A stretch of 15,686 nt of DNA from an uncultured Opitutia bacterium. GTDB taxonomy: Bacteria; Verrucomicrobiota; Verrucomicrobiia; Opitutales; UBA953. The translations under genes were made by a program, and so were the position numbers. This document shows positions 9,367-14,775 of this stretch, piece after piece. The stretch lies in NCBI GenBank assembly GCA_937875975.1, contig CALEEU010000159.1, positions 1 to 15,686 of the forward strand, written 5' to 3'. Each line of letters starts with the position of its first letter. Position 1 is the stretch's first letter. The notes under the pieces are model-generated. The model saw only the letters and a program-made list of their open reading frames with translations. It made no database searches and was not told the origin of the DNA.

Positions 9367-9672
9367 TTATTCGATGACGGCGAGGATTTCTTCTTCGCGG
9401 AGGAGGAGGTAGATCACTTCGTCGAGCTTCACTTCCGTGCCGGCGTACTTGCCGACGAGGACCTTGTCGCCGACCTTGACGTTGAAGGCGACCTTCTTGC
9501 CGTCCTTGTCGAGGGCGCCGGTGCCGAGGGCGATGACCTTAGCTTCCTGCGGCTTCTCCTTGGCGGAGTCAGGGATGATGATGCCGCCCTTGATTTCTTC
9601 AGCTTCTTCGATGCGCTGGAGGAGGACGCGGTCGCCGAGGGGCTTGACGCTGGGTTTGGTGTTTTTAGCCAT
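9367..9672 (-). CDS. groES: 10-kDa co-chaperonin GroES
   Basis: Heptameric lid of the GroEL chamber. The product has 101 residues: KPLGDRVLLQRIEEAEE (10-26), the mobile loop with the GroEL-binding hydrophobic triplet GGIIIPDSAKEKPQ, then VKVGDKVLVGKYAGTEVKLDEVIYLLLREEEILAVIE matching the family end. ATG at 9672 is chosen because MAKNTKPSVKPLGDR is a normal GroES start; the open frame extends 29 codons further up but through the promoter region. No Shine-Dalgarno is visible (CAAATACCCACC before the ATG). groEL follows 30 bases later. No CIRCE inverted repeat is seen upstream, so HrcA control is not supported; a heat-shock-like promoter candidate lies about 90-115 bases upstream. Confidence 0.97.
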   Translation of the reverse strand: MAKNTKPSVKPLGDRVLLQRIEEAEEIKGGIIIPDSAKEKPQEAKVIALGTGALDKDGKKVAFNVKVGDKVLVGKYAGTEVKLDEVIYLLLREEEILAVIE

Positions 9673-9741
9673 GGTGGGTATTTGGGTAGAGGGTGGTCGT
9701 TGGGGACGTCTGCGACTTTGCAGAACAGATGCCAAAGCCGT

Positions 9742-9760
9742 TTTGCTGAGGTTAAGCAAA
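9742..9760. promoter_or_regulatory. Small inverted repeat in the groES leader region
   Basis: TTTGCT (9742-9747) and AGCAAA (9755-9760) form a perfect 6-bp inverted repeat with a 7-base centre, about 70 bases before the groES ATG and just downstream of the candidate promoter. It could be an operator or a leader hairpin. It does not match CIRCE. Confidence 0.35.
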
Positions 9761-9762
9761 CG

Positions 9763-9808
9763 ATTTAGGGGTTTTTATCGGCTTCGAGCCCTTATCGACC
9801 CCCTAAAT
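9763..9808 (-). promoter_or_regulatory. Palindrome containing a heat-shock-like promoter candidate for groES-groEL
   Basis: ATTTAGGGG (9763-9771) and CCCCTAAAT (9800-9808) are perfect 9-base inverted arms, with a smaller GGCT-TCG-AGCC hairpin in the middle. Read on the minus strand, CTCGAA (complement of 9783-9788) is followed after 11 bases by CCCCTAAAT (complement of 9763-9771). This resembles the sigma32 pattern CTTGAA / CCCCATNT, with a spacer slightly shorter than usual. The position upstream of groES fits. The match is by eye only, and the same bases are also an arm of the palindrome. Confidence 0.4.
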
Positions 9809-9832
9809 GACCCAATGTTCCCGCTTTTGCCC

Positions 9833-9866
9833 GAGACAGGGTGTCCCACCCCTGAGACAGGGGTGT
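9833..9866. repeat. Three-arm repeat with two mutually exclusive hairpins
   Basis: GAGACAGGGTGT (9833-9844) recurs as GAGACAGGGGTGT (9854-9866). Between them CACCCCTG (9847-9854) can pair perfectly with CAGGGGTG (9858-9865, 3-base loop) or, with one bulge, with CAGGGTG (9837-9843). The element directly adjoins the first 8-bp repeat array. No T-run follows it on either strand. Confidence 0.6.
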
Positions 9867-9867
9867 T

Positions 9868-9940
9868 CGAGGGCCGGAGGACACGAGGACACGAGGACTC
9901 GAGGACACGACGATTCGAGGGCACGAGGGCCGGAGGAGAG
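9868..9940 (+). repeat. Degenerate 8-bp repeat array 1 (CGAGGACA family)
   Basis: Reading the plus strand, the units are CGAGGGC, CGGAGGACA, CGAGGACA, CGAGGACT, CGAGGACA, CGACGATT, CGAGGGCA, CGAGGGC, CGGAGGAG. Both ends carry CGAGGGCCGGAGGA. The array stops 1 base from the stop codon of the S23-family gene. It is inverted relative to array 2: GATTCGAGGGCACGAGGGC at 9912-9930 matches the array 2 minus strand with one inserted base. Confidence 0.85.
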
Positions 9941-9941
9941 G

Positions 9942-10343
9942 TTACTTCGTTTGCCTGGCTTGGCGTGCCTTAATCAGACCACCCAGGAGCCGACCCACCC
10001 TCACGACCTGTGGCGCCATCCGGTCATAATCCGCTGCGGGCAGAGATCCGAAATCACGGGAGAGTTCCAATTGCGTCTCCAATTCCGCCAATGAGCCACG
10101 CGCAATCTGCAGGAAGCGCAGTGCATCCAAGTTCGTGCCGCGCTCATTGCCTTCGGCGATGTTCGATGGCACGGAAATCGCCGCCCGCCGCAGTTGATCG
10201 CAAAGACCATAATACCGTCTCATTTCAGGCCTTTCGCACGCCCTCAGCACCTCCAGCGCCAGCAGCTTGGCGGCCTGCCAAGCCAGCAGATCGCGAAAGG
10301 TCGACACCTGCGGCAATCGCCTCTGATCTTCGCCTGAACTCAT
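9942..10343 (-). CDS. Four-helix-bundle protein, 23S rRNA intervening-sequence (S23/IVP) family
   Basis: A 133-residue protein of the family found in 23S rRNA intervening sequences and, more distantly, as Avd of diversity-generating retroelements; its biochemical role is not established. Diagnostic stretches are FRDLLAWQAAKLL (16-28), YYGLCDQLRRAAISVPSNIAEGNERG (44-69), LRFLQIARGSLAELETQLELS (74-94) and the C-terminal LGGLIKARQ. ATG at 10343 gives the usual short lead before FRDLLAWQ. Of 18 arginine codons, 12 are AGG, AGA, CGA or CGG, while the aminopeptidase gene nearby uses almost only CGC; TTG leucine codons are also frequent. This suggests recent acquisition. The gene has degenerate 8-bp repeat arrays on both sides, in inverted orientation. 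No reverse transcriptase or template/variable repeat is nearby, so a retroelement role is not supported. Confidence 0.9.
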   Translation of the reverse strand: MSSGEDQRRLPQVSTFRDLLAWQAAKLLALEVLRACERPEMRRYYGLCDQLRRAAISVPSNIAEGNERGTNLDALRFLQIARGSLAELETQLELSRDFGSLPAADYDRMAPQVVRVGRLLGGLIKARQARQTK

Positions 10344-10435
10344 CAGGAAAAGCTGCGCTGATAAGGTCTCCAGTCGACGGTCTGCCTCTGAGGCTCACCC
10401 CCTGAAACCAACACCTCACCCTCTCCCCCCTCCAG

Positions 10436-10515
10436 CCCTCCTGTTCTTTCAACCTCCCGCCCTCATGCCCTCGTGTCCTCGAGCCCTCGCTGTTAGCCCT
10501 CGTGCCCTCGGAATC
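10436..10515 (-). repeat. Degenerate 8-bp repeat array 2 (CGAGGGCA family)
   Basis: Reading the minus strand from 10515: GATTC, CGAGGGCA, CGAGGGCT, a break AACAG, CGAGGGCT, CGAGGACA, CGAGGGCA, TGAGGGCG, GGAGGTTG, then a looser GGAGGGCTGGAGG tail. It begins on the stop codon of the TPR gene. About 90 bases between the array and the S23-family start contain G/A-rich sequence and no further gene. Confidence 0.85.
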
Positions 10516-10888
10516 AAAGCTCCCCTGGCTGCTTACCTTCAGGTTCCTTGAGCTGATCGCCCCAACCGAGGATACGGGCCTGGGCACCATGATGCTCAGC
10601 CTTGGTCTTATCACCGCGCTCCATCCAGATGCGGGACATCGAGGTGTGGATGTGGATGTCCTTCGGACGCAGCGCGAGGGCCTGCTCGCCGGCGGCGAGG
10701 GCTTCGTCGTATTGACCGGCGGCGAAGTGGACTTCGGCTTTGGCCAGCCAAGCCTCGAAGCAGGCCGGATCGGCAGACACCGCCGTCTGCAGTTTAGTCA
10801 ACGCCGCCGCCTCATCGCCCATGGCGAAGTCGAACGACGCCTCTTCCGCCAAGGCCAAGGCGCGCGCTGAGGACGAAGAGTCGGACAT
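10514..10888 (-). CDS. Small tetratricopeptide-repeat protein
   Basis: A 124-residue protein made almost only of TPR helices. There are three repeats at about 11-41, 42-75 and 76-109; the middle one is the clearest (AWLAKAEVHFAAGQYDEALAAGEQALALRPK). Such proteins bind other proteins, and the partner is not visible here. ATG at 10888 (MSDSSSSARALAL) is preferred over the longer open frame, whose Arg-rich lead runs through the divergent promoter region. There is no signal peptide, so it is likely cytoplasmic. It is divergent from the aminopeptidase gene with 87 bases between the starts. Its stop codon overlaps the edge of repeat array 2, so the array may be its natural transcript end or the insertion point of the S23 block. 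Confidence 0.8.
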   Translation of the reverse strand: MSDSSSSARALALAEEASFDFAMGDEAAALTKLQTAVSADPACFEAWLAKAEVHFAAGQYDEALAAGEQALALRPKDIHIHTSMSRIWMERGDKTKAEHHGAQARILGWGDQLKEPEGKQPGEL

Positions 10889-10975
10889 ACGAACACCGTG
10901 CGTGGCGCTCGTGGCATCGCAAGCGCTCCTTTCACGCTTGGAAAGGGACCGAGGGGGTCGCAACTTAACCGCATC

Positions 10976-12094
10976 ATGGATCCTCGCTACGGAAAGCTCG
11001 CCGACGTGCTCTGCGGTTTCTCAACCCGCCTCAAGAAGGGGGAGAGCGTGCTCATCGACGCCCACGACGTGCCGGAAGACTTCATCATCGCCCTCATCCG
11101 GGCCGCCCGCGAACGCGGCGCCACCCCGATGGTGAACCTCCACAAGGCCCGCGTCGGCCGCGAGATGGTCAAGGGCGGCACCAAGGAACAGTTCAAGCTG
11201 GCCGCCGACCACGAGCTCGCCCGCATGAAGAAGATGCAGGCCTACATCGCCGTGCGCGGTTCCGACAACATCTTCGAAGGCAGCGACATCCCGGCCGCCC
11301 AGGCCAAGCTCAACGGCGAAATGATGCGCCCCGTCCTCGACCACCGCGTCAACAAGACCAAGTGGGTCGTCCTCCGCTGGCCGACGTCGTCCATGGCCCA
11401 GCAGGCCAAGATGAGCACCGAGGCCTTCGCCGACTTCTACTTCCGCGTCTGCACGCTCGACTACTCCCGCATGATCCCGGGCATGGAAGCCCTCAAGCAG
11501 GCCATGATGAAGACCGACGAGGTCCACATCGTCGGCCAGGGCACCGACCTGAAGTTCAACATCAAGGGCATGAACGCCATCCCTTGCGGCGGCGAATACA
11601 ACATTCCCGACGGCGAGGTCTTCACCGCGCCCATCAAGGACTCGGTCAACGGCGTGCTGCAGTACAACTGCGCGACCATCTACCAAGGCGTCTCGTTCGA
11701 GAACATCCGCCTCGTCTTCCGCAAGGGCAAGATCGTCGAGGCCACCGCAAACAACACCAAGCGCCTGAACGAGATCCTCGATACCGACGGCGGCGCGCGC
11801 TTCATCGGCGAGTTCGCCATCGCCTTCAATCCGCACATCCTCAACCCGATGCAGGACATCCTGTTCGACGAGAAGATCGCGGGCTCCTTCCACTTCACGC
11901 CCGGCAAGTGCTACGAGACCACCGACAACGGCAACCATTCGTCCATCCACTGGGACATGGTCTGCATCCAGCGCCCCGAATACGGCGGCGGTGAGATCCG
12001 TTTCGATGGCCAGGTAATCCGTAAAGACGGCCTTTTCCTTCCCAAGCCCCTCCAAAAATTGAATCCCGCATACCTCCTCGGTAAGGCCAAATAA
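10976..12094 (+). CDS. M29 family metallo-aminopeptidase (AmpS/AmpT type)
   Basis: Releases N-terminal amino acids from peptides using a two-metal centre; a cytoplasmic homodimer in known members. The 372 residues show the family metal ligands in order: Glu214 in PDGEVFTAP, Glu279 in ARFIGEF, His306 in AGSFHF, and His325 with Asp327 in SIHWDM. The gap between the last two histidines is somewhat shorter than in the Thermus enzyme. ATG at 10976 (MDPRYGKLADVL) is chosen because it matches the family start; the 26 upstream codons lie in the divergent intergenic region. No close Shine-Dalgarno is present. The pseudouridine synthase gene follows after 1 base, so the two are an operon. Arginine is coded almost only by CGC. 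Confidence 0.92.
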   Translation: MDPRYGKLADVLCGFSTRLKKGESVLIDAHDVPEDFIIALIRAARERGATPMVNLHKARVGREMVKGGTKEQFKLAADHELARMKKMQAYIAVRGSDNIFEGSDIPAAQAKLNGEMMRPVLDHRVNKTKWVVLRWPTSSMAQQAKMSTEAFADFYFRVCTLDYSRMIPGMEALKQAMMKTDEVHIVGQGTDLKFNIKGMNAIPCGGEYNIPDGEVFTAPIKDSVNGVLQYNCATIYQGVSFENIRLVFRKGKIVEATANNTKRLNEILDTDGGARFIGEFAIAFNPHILNPMQDILFDEKIAGSFHFTPGKCYETTDNGNHSSIHWDMVCIQRPEYGGGEIRFDGQVIRKDGLFLPKPLQKLNPAYLLGKAK

Positions 12095-12095
12095 T

Positions 12096-13214
12096 ATGGC
12101 CCAACCCAAGAAACCCAAGAAGGCCCAGCCTAAGCGCCTCGGATCGCGCCCGCAGGCCCGCACGGCCAAGGCGCTGAAGCGCAAGAATAAGCCGGCGCCG
12201 CACGTGCCCTACGCGGCACGTCCCGCCAAGGCCCCCATCGAGGAGCTTCGTCCGGATGAGATCGTCAAGACGCGCATCCCGAGCGAATTCGAACCCGCCC
12301 GCGCCGATAAGATCATCGCCATGCTCCTCGAAGGAGTCAGCCGCTCGCGCGTGCAGAAGGCCCTCGACCTCGGACTGGTGAAGGTCAACGGCCAGACGGC
12401 CGATTGCCGTACGGTGCTCAACCCTGGCGACGCCATCGAAGTCGCCCTGCCCTCCCCTGGCGAGCCCACCGCCCGTCCGGTCAAGATGGCCCTCGAGGTC
12501 CTCTTCGAAGACGCGCACCTCATCGCCGTCAACAAGCCGGCCGGTCTCCTCACGCACCCTGTCCAGGGTTCCGACGAGGTCTCGATCGTCCACGGACTCC
12601 TCCATTACACCAAGGGCAAGCTCGCCCCGGCTGGCGGCGCACCCCGCCCCGGCGTCGTGCACCGCCTCGACCGCGAGACCTCCGGCGTCATCGTGCTCGC
12701 TAAGACCGACAAGGCCTACCACGCGCTCGTCGCGCAGTTCGCCGAACGTACCGCCAAGAAGGAATACCTCGCGCTCGTCGACAAGGCCCCGCGCCTCCTC
12801 TCCGGCGTCATCAACGCCAACATCGACCGCCACCGCACCGTCCGCGTGCGCATGGCCGTCCGGGAAGACGGCCGCGAAGCCATCACCGACTGGCGCGTCG
12901 AAGAAAAATACGGCGTCGAAGCCGCCCTCGTCCGCGCCTTCCCGCACACCGGCCGCACGCACCAGATCCGCGTCCACCTCGCGCACATCACGCACCCGAT
13001 CCTCGGCGACCGTACCTACGGCAAGTTCGACGTCCCGAGCTACACCGGCTGGCCGATGCCCCGCGTGATGCTCCACGCCCACAAGCTGACCCTGACGCAC
13101 CCGCAGACCGGCAAGCCGCTCACAATCACCGTCGAGCCGCCCAAGGACTTCCTGGACCTCAAGGAGTGGCTGGCCAAGAAGTTCGGGCGTAAGCCTTACC
13201 TGATGCCTGCGTAG
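12096..13214 (+). CDS. RluA/RluD-family 23S rRNA pseudouridine synthase with basic N-terminal extension
   Basis: Isomerises uridine to pseudouridine in RNA, most likely in 23S rRNA as RluD does. The 372 residues contain a Lys/Arg/Pro-rich lead (1-45), an S4 RNA-binding domain (about 63-117, EPARADKIIAMLLEGVSRSRVQKAL to VKVNG), the catalytic domain with VNKPAGLLTHP (145-155), HRLDRETSG with catalytic Asp192, and GRTHQIRVHLAHITHPILGDRTYG (286-309). The basic lead is longer than in RluD and may add RNA affinity. ATG at 12096 starts 1 base after the aminopeptidase stop (TAATATG), suggesting translational coupling; TAAGG about 9 bases before the ATG is the only Shine-Dalgarno-like sequence among these genes. 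Which uridine is modified cannot be told from the sequence. Confidence 0.92.
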   Translation: MAQPKKPKKAQPKRLGSRPQARTAKALKRKNKPAPHVPYAARPAKAPIEELRPDEIVKTRIPSEFEPARADKIIAMLLEGVSRSRVQKALDLGLVKVNGQTADCRTVLNPGDAIEVALPSPGEPTARPVKMALEVLFEDAHLIAVNKPAGLLTHPVQGSDEVSIVHGLLHYTKGKLAPAGGAPRPGVVHRLDRETSGVIVLAKTDKAYHALVAQFAERTAKKEYLALVDKAPRLLSGVINANIDRHRTVRVRMAVREDGREAITDWRVEEKYGVEAALVRAFPHTGRTHQIRVHLAHITHPILGDRTYGKFDVPSYTGWPMPRVMLHAHKLTLTHPQTGKPLTITVEPPKDFLDLKEWLAKKFGRKPYLMPA

Positions 13215-13285
13215 GTGGTTTAAGCGGTTGGCGGTTGGGAGCGGCCGTGGAGACTTGCTGCCCATGGCAGGGACGTGATCACCAT

Positions 13286-13323
13286 CGCGTCCTCGTGCAC
13301 TCGAGCCCTCGGGCCCTCGCCTC
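13286..13323 (-). repeat. Degenerate 8-bp repeat array 3, solo copy
   Basis: Reading the minus strand directly after the sulfatase stop codon: GAGG, CGAGGGCC, CGAGGGCT, CGAGTGCA, CGAGGACG, CGATGGTG. The units match arrays 1 and 2 but no S23-family gene is present. The array lies in the 107-base gap between two convergent genes. The same gap holds a short GCGGTTG-GCGGTTG doublet near 13224. Confidence 0.8.
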
Positions 13324-14734
13324 AGAATCCCTTCTGCCCAGGCTTGGGCACTTTGCTCGGAGCTTTCCAGTCGGCAGGCAGGAGCTTCGCGGCGGTGAGC
13401 GGATCATTGTCACCGTCGGCTTTCATCTCGGCGGCGAGCTTGGCGAGCATAGCCTGGATGCGCTCGGCATGCTCCGGCAGGGCTGACAGGTCCTTGGTCT
13501 CGTAAGGGTCGGCCTGCAGGTCGAAGAGCTGGGTGCGGTCGACGTGCGGGTAGCGGATGAGTTTCCAGCGTCCGTCGCTGAGGGCCTTCTGGATGGACTT
13601 GTAGCCGAACATCAGGAATGGCCGGCCGGGCTGGCTCGGGTCCTTGAGGACCTCCGAGAACTCGCGACCCTGGGAATCCTTTGGCGCCGTGACGCCACAG
13701 AGCTTGCCGAGCGTGGGCATCACGTCGAAGAGGTAGCACAGCGCGTCGCTGCGCTTATCCGCGGCGATACCGGGTCCGGCGACGATCAGCGGCACCCGCA
13801 TCGAGTGCTCGTAGAGGTTCTGCTTGCCGATGAGCCCATGCGAACCGCGGGCCACGCCGGAATCGGCGGCATACACGATGATCGTATTGGCGGCGTAAGG
13901 CGAGGCATCGACGGCGTCGAGGACACGTCCGACCTGTAGATCAAGGAAACTGATGTAGCGATAGTACTCGGCCAGCATCGTCTTCACGTCGGCCTCAGGG
14001 CGCGGCCACTTCATGAGCTGCTCGTCGCGGATGACCATCTCGCCGTTATCGAACGGATGCTGGGGCAGGAAGTTCGGAGGCAGAGGGATCGAAGCGACGT
14101 CATATTGGACCGGGTAATCGTCGGGCACGATGTGCGGGTCATGCGGACCATCAAAAGCCAGATAGGAGAAGAACGGCTTCCGGCCGTCCTGCGTCTTCAG
14201 GAACGCCAGCGTCTCGTCAGTCGCCTCTTCGCAGAGGTGCTTCGGGGAGACCTTTGCCGGGGTCAGTTTACCCGTCGGCAGCATATCGCTGGTCGGGGCC
14301 TTCATGGGATTGGCCATGCCGCCGACAAAGAGCGCCCGGGCCTGCTGGAAGGATTTCGTGATCGAGGGCGGGCCGTTGTGCCACTTGCCGGTGGCGAAGG
14401 TCGCGTAACCCGCCGCGCCGAAAGCGTGCGGCCAGGTCTCATGTTTCAGCAGTTTCTCGTCGATCTGGGCGAGGGAGCGACCCGAGAGCAGCATCGCGCG
14501 CGAAGGCACGCAGGTCGCGCCCTGGTTACCGCCCTGCATGTAAGCGCGGTTGAAAGCCACGCCGCGCTTCACGAGGCGATCGAGGTTCGGGGTCTTGATG
14601 ACCGGATTACCCAGGGCTGCGATGGTGTCAGCGCGCTGGTCATCGGCGAAGATGAAGACGATGTTGGGGGCCGACGCGGCGGACAGGGAGGCGGTCACGG
14701 CCAGAAGCATGGACAGGAGACGGGGCAAGCTCAT
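13322..14734 (-). CDS. Exported formylglycine-dependent sulfatase
   Basis: Hydrolyses sulfate esters, in this phylum usually on sulfated polysaccharides; the exact substrate is unknown. From ATG at 14734 the product has 470 residues and starts with a signal peptide, MSLPRLLSMLLAVTASLSAASA, so it acts outside the cytoplasm. An ATG at 14746 would add MDEA and is less signal-like. Sulfatase motifs: metal-binding Asp31-Asp32 in FIFADDQRADT, the maturation motif CVPSRAMLLSGR with Cys75 to become formylglycine, TGKWH (about 115-119), and AADSGVARGSHGLIGKQNLYEHSMRVP (about 289-315). The second-shell metal pair is Asp-Ser rather than the common Asp-Asn or Asp-His. It follows the cation transporter gene by 41 bases. 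A maturase (formylglycine-generating enzyme) is not in the window. Confidence 0.93.
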   Translation of the reverse strand: MSLPRLLSMLLAVTASLSAASAPNIVFIFADDQRADTIAALGNPVIKTPNLDRLVKRGVAFNRAYMQGGNQGATCVPSRAMLLSGRSLAQIDEKLLKHETWPHAFGAAGYATFATGKWHNGPPSITKSFQQARALFVGGMANPMKAPTSDMLPTGKLTPAKVSPKHLCEEATDETLAFLKTQDGRKPFFSYLAFDGPHDPHIVPDDYPVQYDVASIPLPPNFLPQHPFDNGEMVIRDEQLMKWPRPEADVKTMLAEYYRYISFLDLQVGRVLDAVDASPYAANTIIVYAADSGVARGSHGLIGKQNLYEHSMRVPLIVAGPGIAADKRSDALCYLFDVMPTLGKLCGVTAPKDSQGREFSEVLKDPSQPGRPFLMFGYKSIQKALSDGRWKLIRYPHVDRTQLFDLQADPYETKDLSALPEHAERIQAMLAKLAAEMKADGDNDPLTAAKLLPADWKAPSKVPKPGQKGF

Positions 14735-14775
14735 GGCCTCATCCAACCTTGCCCGCCGCAGAAGGCAATCCGCGT

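Larger units (their letters stand above)
9868..10515 (-). other. Candidate element: S23-family gene between inverted 8-bp repeat arrays
   Basis: The 650-base block consists of array 1, the four-helix-bundle gene and array 2. The arrays point inwards and share GATTC(C)GAGGGCACGAGGGC and CTCGAGGACACGA in inverted orientation. A minus-strand transcript could therefore fold into a long stem enclosing the gene. That is the layout of 23S rRNA intervening sequences that carry the same protein family, but here it lies between ordinary genes. No transposase and no clear target duplication are seen, so mobility is only inferred. Confidence 0.4.

Noticed and set aside
9673..9810. CIRCE (HrcA operator) upstream of groES
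   Set aside because: The conserved TTAGCACTC-N9-GAGTGCTAA halves are absent; only the unrelated TTTGCT/AGCAAA repeat and the ATTTAGGGG palindrome are found.
9868..9940. Array 1 as a CRISPR array
   Set aside because: Units of 8 bases follow each other directly with no spacers, and no cas gene is present.
9942..10343. S23-family protein as Avd of a diversity-generating retroelement
   Set aside because: No reverse transcriptase, template repeat or variable repeat lies in the window.
10225..10614. 129-residue minus-strand frame through repeat array 2
   Set aside because: Its sequence is mainly translated repeat (EGSRTRGHEGG) and it overlaps the real S23-family start in another frame.
11895..13265. 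456-residue open frame on the minus strand opposite the pseudouridine synthase, and 387-residue frame 11021-12184 opposite the aminopeptidase
   Set aside because: Both are low-complexity Val/Asp/Glu-rich antisense shadows of well-recognised genes.
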